Source: Thermithiobacillus tepidarius DSM 3134
GTDB lineage: Bacteria > Pseudomonadota > Gammaproteobacteria > Acidithiobacillales > Thermithiobacillaceae
Direction of reading: 5' to 3'
DNA length: 64,000 nt
Assembly: GCF_000423825.1 (NCBI RefSeq)
Contig: NZ_AUIS01000011.1
Coordinates: forward strand, 1-64,000
Made by a program: the position numbers and the translations under genes. Of this stretch, positions 25,369 to 34,566 are shown piece after piece (position 1 is the stretch's first letter; each line of letters begins with the position of its first letter). Below the pieces are notes generated by a model. It saw only the letters and a program-made list of their open reading frames with translations, was not told the origin of the DNA and ran no database searches.

Positions 25369-27072
25369 CTACTCCGTCCCCTCCGCCGTGACCCGCGCCA
25401 CTTCCTCCAGCGTCGTCACGCCCGCCGCCGCCAGGCGCAGGGCCATGATGCGCAGGGGCTGGAATTGGGGTTGCTCGCGGGCGGCGTCAAGGATGGCCTG
25501 GGTTTCGCCGGACTCGATGGCGGCGCGCACCGCGGCATCCACCTGGATGAGCTCGTGGATGGCTTGGCGGCCCTTGTAGCCGGTGTTGTTGCAGGCCAGG
25601 CAGCCGCGCCCCTTGTGGAAGCGCAGATCGTGCACGTCGACGCCGAGCTGGCGGGCGAAGCGGGCGCGCAGCAGCTCGGGCACCGCGGCGTCCTCGGTCT
25701 TGCACTTGTCGCAGATCCTGCGCACCAGGCGCTGGGCCATGACGCCCAGGGCGCTGGAGCTGACCACGAAGGGCTCGACGCCGAGGTCGAGCAGACGCGT
25801 GAGGCTGCTGGCGGCGTCGTTGGTGTGCAGGGTGGACAGCACCAGGTGGCCGGTCAGGGCGGCGCGCATGGCGATCTGCGCCGTTTCCTGGTCGCGGATC
25901 TCGCCGAGCATGACCACGTCGGGGTCCTGGCGCAGCACGGAGCGCAGCACGCGGGCGAAGTCGAGGCCGATGCGCGGATTGACCTGCACCTGGTTGACGA
26001 GATCCAGCTGGTACTCCACCGGATCCTCCACGGTGATGATCTTCTTTTCCACCGAGTTGATTTCATTCAACGCCGCGTAGAGGGTGGTGGTCTTGCCCGA
26101 ACCGGTCGGGCCGGTGACCAGGATCAGGCCGTGAGGCTGGTAGACCATGCCGCGCAGGCTGGCCTCCACGGCGTCGTCCATGCCGAGCTGCTGAAAGCGC
26201 AGGCGCACGCTGGACTGGTCCAGCAGGCGCAGGACGATGGACTCGCCGAAGCGGATGGGCAGGGTGGACATGCGGATGTCGAAGGCCCGGCCCTCGACCG
26301 TCAGATTGAAGCGGCCGTCCTGGGGCAGGCGGCGCTCGGCGATGTCCAGGTTGGCCATCAGCTTGAGCTTGGAGGTGACGGCGGCGGCGATGCGGGCCTC
26401 GCCGGTGACCTGCTCGTGCAGCACGCCGTCGACGCGGAAGCGGACGCGCAGCAGCTTGGCATCCGGCTCGAGGTGCACGTCCGAGGCGCCCATGCGCACC
26501 GCGTCCTTCAGGAGGGCGTTGAGGAAGCGCACCACCGGCGCGTCTTCGGCGCTGGTCTCGGTGAGCAGCTCATCGGGACTGCGGGCGGCGACCTCCTGCA
26601 CCAGCTCCTCGGCCAGGCCCGCCGCCTGGCTGACGCCCTTGTAGAAGCGCGGCAACAGTTCCAGCAGGGCCGCCTCGCTGACTACCGCCGCCTCCACCGG
26701 CTTGCCCAGCAGGCGCGACAGTTCGTCCAAGGCGTAGATGTCGGTGGGGTCGCTGATGCCGACCAGGATGCTGCCGCCCTGGTCCTTGAGCGGGATGGCG
26801 CGGAAGCGGCGGGCGAAGGTCTCCGGCAGGCGGTTGACCAGGGCGGCCTCCACCCGGAACTGGGTCAGGTCGATGTGGGGGATGTTGAGCTGGGTGGCCA
26901 GGAAATTGAGCAGGGACTGCTCCGGCATCAGGCCGCTTTCCACCAGCACCCGGCCCAGCTTGTGGCCGCTCGTTTTTTGCAGGGCCAGGGCCTGTTCCAG
27001 CTGGATGGGGCTGATGACGCCGTTTTGGACCAGCAAGTCGCCCAGGCGGATTTTCTTCAGACGCGCTGCCAT
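25369..27072 (-). CDS. mshE: MSHA pilus assembly ATPase MshE (PilB/GspE family)
   Basis: 567 residues. The N-terminal MshEN domain (LGDLLVQNGVISPIQLEQAL and GISDPTDIYALDEL) binds cyclic di-GMP in characterised MshE proteins. The ATPase core has Walker A GPTGSGKTT (from residue 321), Asp box EDPVEYQLD, Walker B DVVMLGEIRDQETAQIA and His box. Four cysteines of a zinc site are present (CDKC, then CLAC). It drives pilus extension from the cytoplasmic face. It is the first gene of the locus, divergent from the SBBP gene. Confidence 0.95.
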   Translation of the reverse strand: MAARLKKIRLGDLLVQNGVISPIQLEQALALQKTSGHKLGRVLVESGLMPEQSLLNFLATQLNIPHIDLTQFRVEAALVNRLPETFARRFRAIPLKDQGGSILVGISDPTDIYALDELSRLLGKPVEAAVVSEAALLELLPRFYKGVSQAAGLAEELVQEVAARSPDELLTETSAEDAPVVRFLNALLKDAVRMGASDVHLEPDAKLLRVRFRVDGVLHEQVTGEARIAAAVTSKLKLMANLDIAERRLPQDGRFNLTVEGRAFDIRMSTLPIRFGESIVLRLLDQSSVRLRFQQLGMDDAVEASLRGMVYQPHGLILVTGPTGSGKTTTLYAALNEINSVEKKIITVEDPVEYQLDLVNQVQVNPRIGLDFARVLRSVLRQDPDVVMLGEIRDQETAQIAMRAALTGHLVLSTLHTNDAASSLTRLLDLGVEPFVVSSSALGVMAQRLVRRICDKCKTEDAAVPELLRARFARQLGVDVHDLRFHKGRGCLACNNTGYKGRQAIHELIQVDAAVRAAIESGETQAILDAAREQPQFQPLRIMALRLAAAGVTTLEEVARVTAEGTE

Positions 27073-27273
27073 GTGCTTTCCCTCGTGCCGCTCGAACTCC
27101 GGCTCAAGTAGGAGAATATAGTAAATTTTGCCGGGCCGGAAAGATGGGGGCGCGCAGACTGGCCGAAAGTCCCTGTCCCGTGCCTACGGCCGGGGCTAAT
27201 TTATGCTGCTACAACAAGCGGCATCGCCAGGGAGATCTGCCAAGTCGTGCGGAGCTGTCCGCGAGGAGGGGTC

Positions 27274-29538
27274 ATGAAACGCTTCCTGTTCGCCTTGTTG
27301 TGCGCGGCGCCGACCGCGGGATTTGCCGCGGCGCCCGCTGCCTTGCCGCATCCCGCCCAGGAGCCGGCTGGCGCTGCCCGCCCGGATCGCGCCATCCTCC
27401 AGCAATCCCTGGCCGCCGCGCCCCTGCGCTTCGAAGCCAACCGCGGCCAGACGGACCGGCGGGTGCAGTTCCTGGCCCGGGGCACCGGCTACGCGCTGTG
27501 GCTGACCCGGGACGAGGCCGTGATGGCCTTGCCGGCGCCGGCGGGGCAAGGCGCATCCGCCGACGTGTTGCGCATGCGCTTTGCCGGTGCCGGCGCCACG
27601 CCCAAAGTCGACGGGCTGGAGCGCTTGTCCAGCCAGGGCAATTACCTGATCGGTCAGGACAAGCGCCGCTGGCGTAGCCGGGTGGAGCAGTACGCCCGGG
27701 TGCACTACGACAACGTGTATCCGGGCGTCGATCTGGTCTTCTACGGCAATCAGCGGCAGCTCGAATACGACTTCGTCGTGGCGCCGGGCGCCGATCCGCG
27801 GCAGATCCGCCTGGACTTCAGCGGCGCCCGGGAGGTCCGCGTGACGCCCGGCGGCGATCTGATCCTGAAGACCCGCCACGGCGAGCTGGTGCAGCGCAAG
27901 CCGCTCGTGTACCAGATCGAGCGGGGCGCGCGCAAGCCGGTGGCCGGCCGCTATGTCCTGCGCGGCGGGCAGCAGGTCGGATTCCAGGTGGCGCGCTATG
28001 ACGCAGGCAAGCCGCTCGTCATCGACCCGGTGCTGAGCTACTCCACCTATCTCGGCGGCAGCGGCCAGGATCAGGCCAACGGCGTGGCGGTGGACGGCAG
28101 CGGCAACATCTACGTGGCCGGCTACACCTTCTCCAGCGATTTCCCGCTGGCCGCCAACACCGGCCTGGCGGCGCCCGGCATCTCCCGCGACGCCGTGGTG
28201 GCCAAGTTCAACAGCGCCGGCCAGCTGCAGTGGTCCACCTATCTGGGCGGCGCCCTCAACGACGAGGCCAACGACCTGGCTGTGGACAGCCAGGGCAACG
28301 TCTTCGTCGCCGGCGCCACGCGCTCCACCAACTTCCCCGCCGTCAACGCCGCGCAGAGCACCCTGGGCGGCCAGGCCGACGCTTTCGTGGCGCAGCTGAA
28401 CGCCAGCGGCACCGGCTTGGTCTTTTCCACCTATCTCGGCGGCAGCGCCGACGACCAGGCGAGCGGCCTCGGGCGCGACGCCGGCGGCAACGTCTACGTG
28501 GCCGGCTTCACCCAGTCCGCCGACTTCCCGGCGATGCCGGGGGCTTTCCAGGCCGCCTCGGGCGGCGGCACGGATGCCTTCCTGGCCCGCTACTCGCCGG
28601 CTGGCGCCAAGCTGAACGCCACCTATTACGGCGGCAGCGGCGACGACCGGGCGCTCGGCCTGGCGGTGGACGGAGCGGGCAACGCCTATCTCACCGGCAA
28701 CACCAACTCCACCAACCTGGCCGTGCTCAATCCGGTCACCGGGCAAAACACCTTCCACGGCACTCAGGACGCCTTCGCCGCCAAGCTGAATCCGGCGGGC
28801 CAGGCGCTGCTCTACGCCACTTACCTGGGCGGCGCCCTGGCCGATTTCGGCAGCGGCATCGCCGTGGACGCCCAAGGCAACGCCTACGTCACCGGCAGCA
28901 CCAATTCGCCGGACTTCCCGGTCACCGCCGGCGTCTTCCAGGCCAGTTCGGCCGGCTTCATCGACGCCTTCGCGCTCAAGCTGAGCCCGGCCGGCAACAC
29001 GCTTGCGTTCAGCACCTTTCTGGGCGGCGCCGGCAACGATGCCGCCACCCGGGTGGCGGCGGATGACAGTGGCGTCTACCTGGTCGGCGCCACCGATTCC
29101 GCCAACTTCCCGCTGCTCAGCGCCACCCAGGGCACCCTGGGCGGTCGTGCGGATGCCTTCGTGAGCAAGCTCAACCCCACCGGCACCGGACTGCTGTATT
29201 CCACCTACCTGGGCGGGAGCGACGATGATCAGGCGCTCGGCCTGGCGGTGGACGGCAGCCGCAGCGTCTATGTGGCCGGCGAGACCGGGTCCGGCAACTT
29301 CCCGGTGGTCGGCGCCTTCCAAACCACGCTCCGGGGACAGTCGGACGCCTTCGTCAGCAAGTTCACCGACAGCGGCACCACGCCCAGCCCCACTCCGACA
29401 CCGCCGCCGGCCTCGAGCACCGACGACAACGGCGGCTGCACCCTGGGCGCCGGCAGCGCCTTCGACCCGACCCTGCCCAGCCTGCTCCTCGGCGCGCTGC
29501 TCTACCACTGGCTGCGCCGCCGCGTGCGGCGCGGCTGA
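27274..29538 (+). CDS. Secreted SBBP-repeat beta-propeller protein with C-terminal sorting-type tail
   Basis: 754 residues from ATG 27274, behind GAGGAGGGG. A signal peptide (FLFALLCAAPTAGFAAA) leads into a domain common before SBBP repeats (LRFEANRGQTDRRVQFLARG to VIDPVLSYSTYLGG). Then come about seven SBBP repeats of the form STYLGGS-DDQA-AVDGSGNVYVAG-T-S-NFP, expected to fold as a beta-propeller. The end has a Thr/Pro linker, GGCTLGAG, FDPTLP, a short membrane helix and RRRVRRG. Such tails are recognised sorting signals (JDVT- or MYXO-CTERM-like by pattern), so the protein is probably processed and shown on the cell surface. Function unknown; it is divergent from mshE. Confidence 0.82.
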   Translation: MKRFLFALLCAAPTAGFAAAPAALPHPAQEPAGAARPDRAILQQSLAAAPLRFEANRGQTDRRVQFLARGTGYALWLTRDEAVMALPAPAGQGASADVLRMRFAGAGATPKVDGLERLSSQGNYLIGQDKRRWRSRVEQYARVHYDNVYPGVDLVFYGNQRQLEYDFVVAPGADPRQIRLDFSGAREVRVTPGGDLILKTRHGELVQRKPLVYQIERGARKPVAGRYVLRGGQQVGFQVARYDAGKPLVIDPVLSYSTYLGGSGQDQANGVAVDGSGNIYVAGYTFSSDFPLAANTGLAAPGISRDAVVAKFNSAGQLQWSTYLGGALNDEANDLAVDSQGNVFVAGATRSTNFPAVNAAQSTLGGQADAFVAQLNASGTGLVFSTYLGGSADDQASGLGRDAGGNVYVAGFTQSADFPAMPGAFQAASGGGTDAFLARYSPAGAKLNATYYGGSGDDRALGLAVDGAGNAYLTGNTNSTNLAVLNPVTGQNTFHGTQDAFAAKLNPAGQALLYATYLGGALADFGSGIAVDAQGNAYVTGSTNSPDFPVTAGVFQASSAGFIDAFALKLSPAGNTLAFSTFLGGAGNDAATRVAADDSGVYLVGATDSANFPLLSATQGTLGGRADAFVSKLNPTGTGLLYSTYLGGSDDDQALGLAVDGSRSVYVAGETGSGNFPVVGAFQTTLRGQSDAFVSKFTDSGTTPSPTPTPPPASSTDDNGGCTLGAGSAFDPTLPSLLLGALLYHWLRRRVRRG

Positions 29539-29560
29539 GGCGGGAGCCGCCGCCAGCGGA

Positions 29561-29597
29561 AAACAAAATGGCCCGGACGAGAAATCGTCCGGGCCAT
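29561..29597 (-). terminator. Intrinsic terminator of tRNA-Phe
   Basis: Perfect 13-bp stem (29568-29580 with 29585-29597), GAAA loop. On the - strand it is followed by a T-rich tract (complement of AAAACAAA). On the + strand there is no T tract, so for the SBBP gene it is only a convergent hairpin. Confidence 0.85.
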
Positions 29598-29604
29598 GGC
29601 GTCA

Positions 29605-29680
<76 letters not shown>

Positions 29681-29691
29681 AAGAGGGGCAT

Positions 29692-29721
29692 ATTAAACAT
29701 GGGGAGCGTGGGCTTCGTCAA
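29692..29721 (-). promoter_or_regulatory. Promoter of tRNA-Phe
   Basis: On the - strand TTGACG (29721-29716), 18-bp spacer, TTTAAT (29697-29692), about 10 bp before the tRNA 5' end. Confidence 0.55.
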
Positions 29722-29868
29722 GCCAAGGGGGAGGGCGCTCCTGGGTAACCGGCCCGCTTCGCCAGAGCAAAGCGGGCGCGGGATGGACCGTAGCACCAGA
29801 TCGCGGGCCAGCCCTTTGGTCAGGGCGATGGCACGCCGGGCCCGGCGCGCCTCGCGCCCAGCCCGGCC

Positions 29869-30999
29869 TTACTCCTCCACCCGCAGCCCGCCGCTCTGGG
29901 CCGCATCGCCGTTCCTGGGTTCCGGGCGGCCCTGGCGCATGCATTCCAGCTTGATCGCCAGGCGCAGGTCGTTCATGGAGTCGGCGTTGTGCAGGGCGTC
30001 CTCGTAGCTGATCTCGTCTTCCATGTAGAGCTGCAGCAGGGATTGGTCGAAGGTCTGCATGCCCAGTTCGGTGGACTTGGCCATCACTTCCTTGATGCTG
30101 CCCACCTCGCCCTTGTAGATCAGGTCGGCCACGGTGGGGGTGTTGATGAGGATCTCGATGGCGGCCCGCCGGCCCTGGCCCGACTTCCTGGGGACCAGCC
30201 GCTGGGATACCACCGCTTTCAGGTTCAGGGACAGGTCCATGAGCAGTTGGTGGCGCCGGTCCTCGGGGAAGAAGTTGATGATGCGATCCAGGGCCTGGTT
30301 GGCGTTGTTGGCGTGCAGGGTGGACAGGCACAGGTGGCCGGTTTCGGCGAAGGCGACGGCGTGATCCATGGTCTCGCGCGAGCGGATTTCGCCGATGAGG
30401 ATCACGTCCGGGGCTTGGCGCAGGGCGTTTTTCAGGGCCTCCTCGTAGGACTTGGTGTCGATGCCCACCTCGCGCTGATTAACGATGGACTTCTCGTGCT
30501 TGTGAATGAATTCGATGGGGTCCTCGATGGTGAGGATGTGCCCGCCGGCGTTGCGGTTGCGATAGCCGATCATGGCCGCCAGCGAGGTGGACTTGCCGGA
30601 GCCCGTCGCGCCGACGAAGAGCACCAGGCCGCGCGGGGTCATGGCCAGATCCTTGAGGATGGGCGGCAGGCGCAGGGCTTCGAGATCCGGGATTTCGGTC
30701 TTGATGGCGCGCAGCACCATGCCCACTTCGTTGCGCTGATAGAAGGCATTGACGCGGAAGCGGCCCACCTGGGGCACGCTCAGGGCCATGTTCAGCTCCT
30801 TCAGGCTCTCGAATTCGTTCAGTTGCTCCTCGCTCATCATTTCGCGGGCCAGCGCCACCGTTTCCATGGGCTTGAGCGGTGCGCTGCCGACCGGCACGCT
30901 CTTGCCGTCCACCTTGAAAGTCGGCGGCGCGCCGACGGTCAGGTACAAGTCGGAGGCGTTGCGCTGATTCATCAGCACGAGCAGATCTCTAAAACTCAC
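29869..30999 (-). CDS. pilU: Type IV pilus retraction ATPase, PilU type
   Basis: 376 residues from GTG 30999, with GGGAG upstream. Hexameric PilT-family ATPase: Walker A GATGSGKST, Asp box EDPIEFIHKHEKSIVNQREVG, Walker B DVILIGEIRSRETM, His box LCLSTLHANNANQALDR. HKHEKS rather than VHQSK, the position after pilT and the C-terminal extension identify PilU. PilU assists PilT in pilus retraction. It follows pilT by 24 bp and is probably co-transcribed. Confidence 0.93.
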   Translation of the reverse strand: MSFRDLLVLMNQRNASDLYLTVGAPPTFKVDGKSVPVGSAPLKPMETVALAREMMSEEQLNEFESLKELNMALSVPQVGRFRVNAFYQRNEVGMVLRAIKTEIPDLEALRLPPILKDLAMTPRGLVLFVGATGSGKSTSLAAMIGYRNRNAGGHILTIEDPIEFIHKHEKSIVNQREVGIDTKSYEEALKNALRQAPDVILIGEIRSRETMDHAVAFAETGHLCLSTLHANNANQALDRIINFFPEDRRHQLLMDLSLNLKAVVSQRLVPRKSGQGRRAAIEILINTPTVADLIYKGEVGSIKEVMAKSTELGMQTFDQSLLQLYMEDEISYEDALHNADSMNDLRLAIKLECMRQGRPEPRNGDAAQSGGLRVEE

Positions 31000-31023
31000 G
31001 GGGAAAGCTCCCTTGCAGGCTGG

Positions 31024-32079
31024 TTACATGGCGCCGACATTGGCGAAGAGGTCCTTGTTCTGGGCCTTGCGCATGGCATCCTCCGCGCGCACCCGCCGCG
31101 CCTTCACGAGGTCGAGCAGGTTCTGGTCCAGGGTCTGCATGCCGACGGACTGGCCGGTCTGGATGACCGAGACCATTTGCGCGACTTTGGCCTCGCGGAT
31201 GAGATTGCGGATGGCCGGCGTGCCGATCATGATCTCGTGGGCCGCCACCCGGCCCTGGCCGTCGGCGGTCTTGAGCAGGGTCTGCGAGATCACCGCCCGC
31301 AGGGACTCGGACAGCATGGCGCGCACCATGTCCTTTTCGGCCGCCGGGAACACGTCGATGATGCGGTCGATGGTCTTGGGCGCGGAGCTGGTATGCAGGG
31401 TGCCGAAGACCAGGTGGCCGGTTTCCGCGGCGGTCAGGGCCAGGCGGATGGTCTCCAGGTCGCGCATTTCGCCCACCAGGATGATGTCCGGGTCCTCGCG
31501 CAGGGCCGAGCGCAGGGCATTGGCGAAGGAGTGGGTCTGCGGCCCCACTTCGCGCTGGTTGATCAGGCACTTCTTGGACTGGTGCACGAATTCGATGGGG
31601 TCCTCGATGGTGAGGATGTGTTCGTGCCGGTTCTCGTTGACATGATTGATCATGGCCGCCAGGGTGGTGGACTTGCCGGAGCCGGTCGGGCCGGTGACCA
31701 GGATCAGGCCGCGCGGCACGTCGATGATCTGCTTGAAGATCGGCGGGGCGTTCAGGTCCTCCAGGCTCAGCACCTCAGAGGGAATGGTGCGGAAGGCCGC
31801 CGCGGGGCCGCGGTCCTGGTTGAAGGCGTTGACGCGAAAGCGCGCGACGCCGCCGAGATCGATGGAGAAGTCGATTTCCAGGTTCTCCTCGAAGACCTTG
31901 CGCTGCTTGTCGCCCATGATGTCGTAGATCATGGCGTGCACGGCCTTGGCGTCCAGCGGCTCCACATTGAGCCGCTTGATCTCGCCGTTGATGCGCACCA
32001 TGGGCGGCAGGCCCGCCGACAGGTGGGTATCCGACGCTTTGTTCTTGACCGCGAAGGTCAGCAGTTCCGTAATGTCCAT
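31024..32079 (-). CDS. pilT: Type IV pilus retraction ATPase PilT
   Basis: 351 residues from ATG 32079 behind AAAGGAAGC. The start MDITELLTFAVKNKASDTHLSAGLPP is canonical PilT. Walker A GPTGSGKST (130-138), EDPIEFVHQSKKCLINQREVG, Walker B DIILVGEMRDLETI and the C-terminal AIRNLIREAKVAQM are intact. It powers pilus disassembly and thus twitching motility. An open frame 107 codons longer runs across the divergent promoter region and is rejected. The pilT-yggS divergent order is conserved in gammaproteobacteria such as Pseudomonas. Confidence 0.96.
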   Translation of the reverse strand: MDITELLTFAVKNKASDTHLSAGLPPMVRINGEIKRLNVEPLDAKAVHAMIYDIMGDKQRKVFEENLEIDFSIDLGGVARFRVNAFNQDRGPAAAFRTIPSEVLSLEDLNAPPIFKQIIDVPRGLILVTGPTGSGKSTTLAAMINHVNENRHEHILTIEDPIEFVHQSKKCLINQREVGPQTHSFANALRSALREDPDIILVGEMRDLETIRLALTAAETGHLVFGTLHTSSAPKTIDRIIDVFPAAEKDMVRAMLSESLRAVISQTLLKTADGQGRVAAHEIMIGTPAIRNLIREAKVAQMVSVIQTGQSVGMQTLDQNLLDLVKARRVRAEDAMRKAQNKDLFANVGAM

Positions 32080-32257
32080 GTGCTTCCTTTCACCACCCGG
32101 TAGGGATTTTTTGTCTTTATGTCCGCCAGCGGGGCCGTGCCCTGCGCCGGGCAGCGGAGTCGTTTTGGCCCGGCATTGGTGTATATTAGTCAATAAATGA
32201 TTTTTTGTAGTCATGGCGGCACCCGCCGATTTCGAATTCCGGGAGTGCAGAACCCCT

Positions 32258-32989
32258 ATGCCGGTCCCCGCTGAGGCGGACATCGTCCACAATTTGGCCC
32301 GCGTGCGCGCCCGCATCGAGGCCGCGGCCCGCGCCGCCGGCCGCGATCCGGCGGGCATCCGCCTGCTGGCGGTGAGCAAGGGGATCGACAGTACGCGCAT
32401 CCGCCTGGCCGCCCAGGCCGGGCAGCGGCTCTTCGGCGAGAATTACGTGCAGGAAGGCGCGGCCAAGGTCGAGGCTTTGGCGGACCTGCCGGCGCTGGAA
32501 TGGCACTTCATCGGCCCCATTCAGCGCAACAAGACCCAACTGGTCGCCAGCCGCTTCCAGTGGGTGCACAGCCTGGACCGGGCCGTCATCGCCCAGCGCC
32601 TGGGCGAGCAGCGGGATGCCTCGGAGCCCATGAACGTGCTGATCCAGGTCAATGTCAGCGGCGAGGCCAGCAAGTCGGGGGTGGCGCCGGCCCAGATCGA
32701 GGCCCTGGCCGACGCCGTGCTCGCGCAGCCCCGCTTGCGCCTGCGCGGCCTGATGGCGCTGCCCAGCCCCGATGCGGCGGCAGCCCGTTTGCAGTTCCAG
32801 GCCATGGCCGATCATTTTCAGGCGTTGCGCCGCGCCTTGCCGGATCAGGCCATCGACACGCTGTCCATGGGCATGTCCGAGGACCTGGAGGCGGCCATCA
32901 TGACCGGCGCCACCGTGGTGCGGGTAGGCACCGCGATTTTCGGCCCACGCGCGCGCCGCCCGGCGCACGTTGCCGACGGCAGGGCGTAA
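32258..32989 (+). CDS. yggS: YggS/PLPBP-family pyridoxal-phosphate homeostasis protein
   Basis: 243 residues from ATG 32258; an ATG at 32213 would add 15 residues without family similarity. The PLP lysine lies in LLAVSKGID, and GENYVQEG, WHFIGPIQRNK, SMGMSEDLEAAI and VRVGTAIFG are family blocks. The protein binds PLP without known catalysis and balances vitamin B6 and amino-acid pools. It starts the group yggS-proC-yggT-yggU. Confidence 0.93.
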   Translation: MPVPAEADIVHNLARVRARIEAAARAAGRDPAGIRLLAVSKGIDSTRIRLAAQAGQRLFGENYVQEGAAKVEALADLPALEWHFIGPIQRNKTQLVASRFQWVHSLDRAVIAQRLGEQRDASEPMNVLIQVNVSGEASKSGVAPAQIEALADAVLAQPRLRLRGLMALPSPDAAAARLQFQAMADHFQALRRALPDQAIDTLSMGMSEDLEAAIMTGATVVRVGTAIFGPRARRPAHVADGRA

Positions 32990-33061
32990 ACACGCACGGC
33001 GGGTCCCGCCGCGCTTCATGGATTTGCAGCACCCCAAGCAGGCGAGTCAGGAGAATAAGAG

Positions 33062-33949
33062 ATGCCCCACAAGACGAGCAGCAAGACGCCTCCCAAGGGC
33101 AAGTCCCCCGTCACGCCCGTATCCAAGGCGCGGAAGCTGGCCATCATCGGCGGCGGCAACATGGCCAGCAGCCTGATCGGCGGACTCCTGCAGGACGGCT
33201 GGAAGGCCAAGCAGTTCCGGGTGGCCGATCCCAACCCCGCGCAGCGGGATCTGCTGAGCGAGCGCTTCGGCGTGGCCGCCTATGCGGACAACAGTGAGGC
33301 GGTGCAGGGCGCCGACGGCGTGGTGCTGGCAGTCAAGCCGCAGATGCTGGGCGGCGTGGTCGCCGAGCTGGCGCCGGCCTTGCGCAAGACCCGTCCCCTG
33401 ATCATTTCCATTGCCGCCGGGGTGCGCGCGGCCGACATTCAGCGCTGGATCGGCGAGCCCCTGCCGGTGGTGCGCGTCATGCCGAACACGCCGGCTCTGG
33501 TGGCGGCGGGTGCGTCCGGTCTCTACGCCACGCCCGAGGTCAACAATGTCCAGATCGATTTCGCCGAGTCGCTCATGCGCGCCGTGGGGCTGGTGGTCTG
33601 GGTGCAGCAGGAGTCCCTCATGGACGTGGTCACCGGGTTGTCCGGCAGCGGCCCGGCTTATCTCTTCTTGGTCCTGGAGGCGATGGAGGATGCCGCCGTC
33701 GCCCAGGGCCTGGACCGGCGCACGGCGCGCCTGCTGACCTTGCAGACGGTCTTCGGCGCGGCCAAGATGGCCCTGGAGAGCGAGGACACGCCCGCTACTC
33801 TGCGCAGCCACGTCACCAGCCCGGGCGGCACGACCGCCGCCGGCATCCGGGAGCTGGAGCGCGGGCTGCGCAGCCTGTTTTACGAGGCCGTCGACGCCGC
33901 CACGGCGCGCTCGCAGGCCATGGCCAACCACTACGGTGCGGAGGAATAA
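33062..33949 (+). CDS. proC: Pyrroline-5-carboxylate reductase
   Basis: 295 residues. Rossmann motif IIGGGNMASSLIGGL, LAVKPQML, VVRVMPNTPALV and the C-terminal SGSGPAYLF and VTSPGGTTAAG identify ProC, which makes proline from P5C with NAD(P)H. A Lys/Ser/Pro-rich tail of about 24 residues precedes the Rossmann fold; it is unusual, but no later start is available before the fold and the SD AGGAGAATAAG fits this ATG. Confidence 0.95.
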   Translation: MPHKTSSKTPPKGKSPVTPVSKARKLAIIGGGNMASSLIGGLLQDGWKAKQFRVADPNPAQRDLLSERFGVAAYADNSEAVQGADGVVLAVKPQMLGGVVAELAPALRKTRPLIISIAAGVRAADIQRWIGEPLPVVRVMPNTPALVAAGASGLYATPEVNNVQIDFAESLMRAVGLVVWVQQESLMDVVTGLSGSGPAYLFLVLEAMEDAAVAQGLDRRTARLLTLQTVFGAAKMALESEDTPATLRSHVTSPGGTTAAGIRELERGLRSLFYEAVDAATARSQAMANHYGAEE

Positions 33950-33955
33950 AACAAT

Positions 33956-34252
33956 ATGGTAACCAATAGCTTGCTGCTGGCCCTGGCAACCGTCGTCGAT
34001 GTGCTGTTCACCATCTTTTTTTACCTGGTGCTGGTCCGCGCCCTGCTGTCCTGGGTCAATCCCGATCCCTACAACCCGGTCGTGCGCTTCATCGTGCGCG
34101 CCACCGAGCCGGTCATGGCGCCGGCGCGCCGCATCATCCCGCCCATCTCCGGCTTCGACCTGTCGCCCATCGTGGTGCTGCTGCTGATCCAGGTGGTCAA
34201 AAATCTGCTGGTGAACCTGCTCTACAACATGGCCGGTCCGGGCCTGTCGTGA
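33956..34252 (+). CDS. YggT-family membrane protein, single-repeat form
   Basis: 98 residues with two hydrophobic segments (LATVVDVLFTIFFYLVLVRALLSWV and IVVLLLIQVVKNLLVNLLYNMAG) around NPDPYNPVVRFIVRATEPVMAPARRIIPP, the conserved YGGT block. E. coli YggT has two such blocks in about 190 residues; this one is half-size, as in many other bacteria. Role unknown, possibly membrane or osmotic homeostasis. It overlaps the next gene by 4 bp. Confidence 0.9.
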   Translation: MVTNSLLLALATVVDVLFTIFFYLVLVRALLSWVNPDPYNPVVRFIVRATEPVMAPARRIIPPISGFDLSPIVVLLLIQVVKNLLVNLLYNMAGPGLS

Positions 34253-34566
34253 GCCAAGCGGCGCCTGCCCCCTATCGCTGGGTCGCAGGCGATCTGATCC
34301 TCTCGGTGCACGTGCAGCCCGGCGCCAAGCGCACCCAGGTGGCCGGGCTGCACGCCGGCGCCGTCAAGATCCGCTTGCAGGCCCGCCCGGTGGAGGGGGC
34401 CGCCAACGCCGCCCTCATCGCCTTTCTGGCCGAGCAGTTCGGGCTGCCCCGCAAAGCGGTGCAGATCCTCCAAGGCGAGAGCAGCCGGGAAAAGCGCCTG
34501 CGCCTGCGGACACCAGCCCCCGAACGCGTCGCCGCCGTCCTCCAGTCCTGGGTGCTGCAAGCCTAG
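34249..34566 (+). CDS. DUF167/YggU-family protein
   Basis: 105 residues from GTG 34249 (GTGA overlap with yggT). The pattern LSVHVQPGAKRTQVAGLH, then VKIRLQARPVEGAANAALIAFLAEQFGL, then ILQGESSREKRLRL is the DUF167 family. The function is unknown; the gene is conserved next to yggT. Confidence 0.92.
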   Translation: MSQAAPAPYRWVAGDLILSVHVQPGAKRTQVAGLHAGAVKIRLQARPVEGAANAALIAFLAEQFGLPRKAVQILQGESSREKRLRLRTPAPERVAAVLQSWVLQA

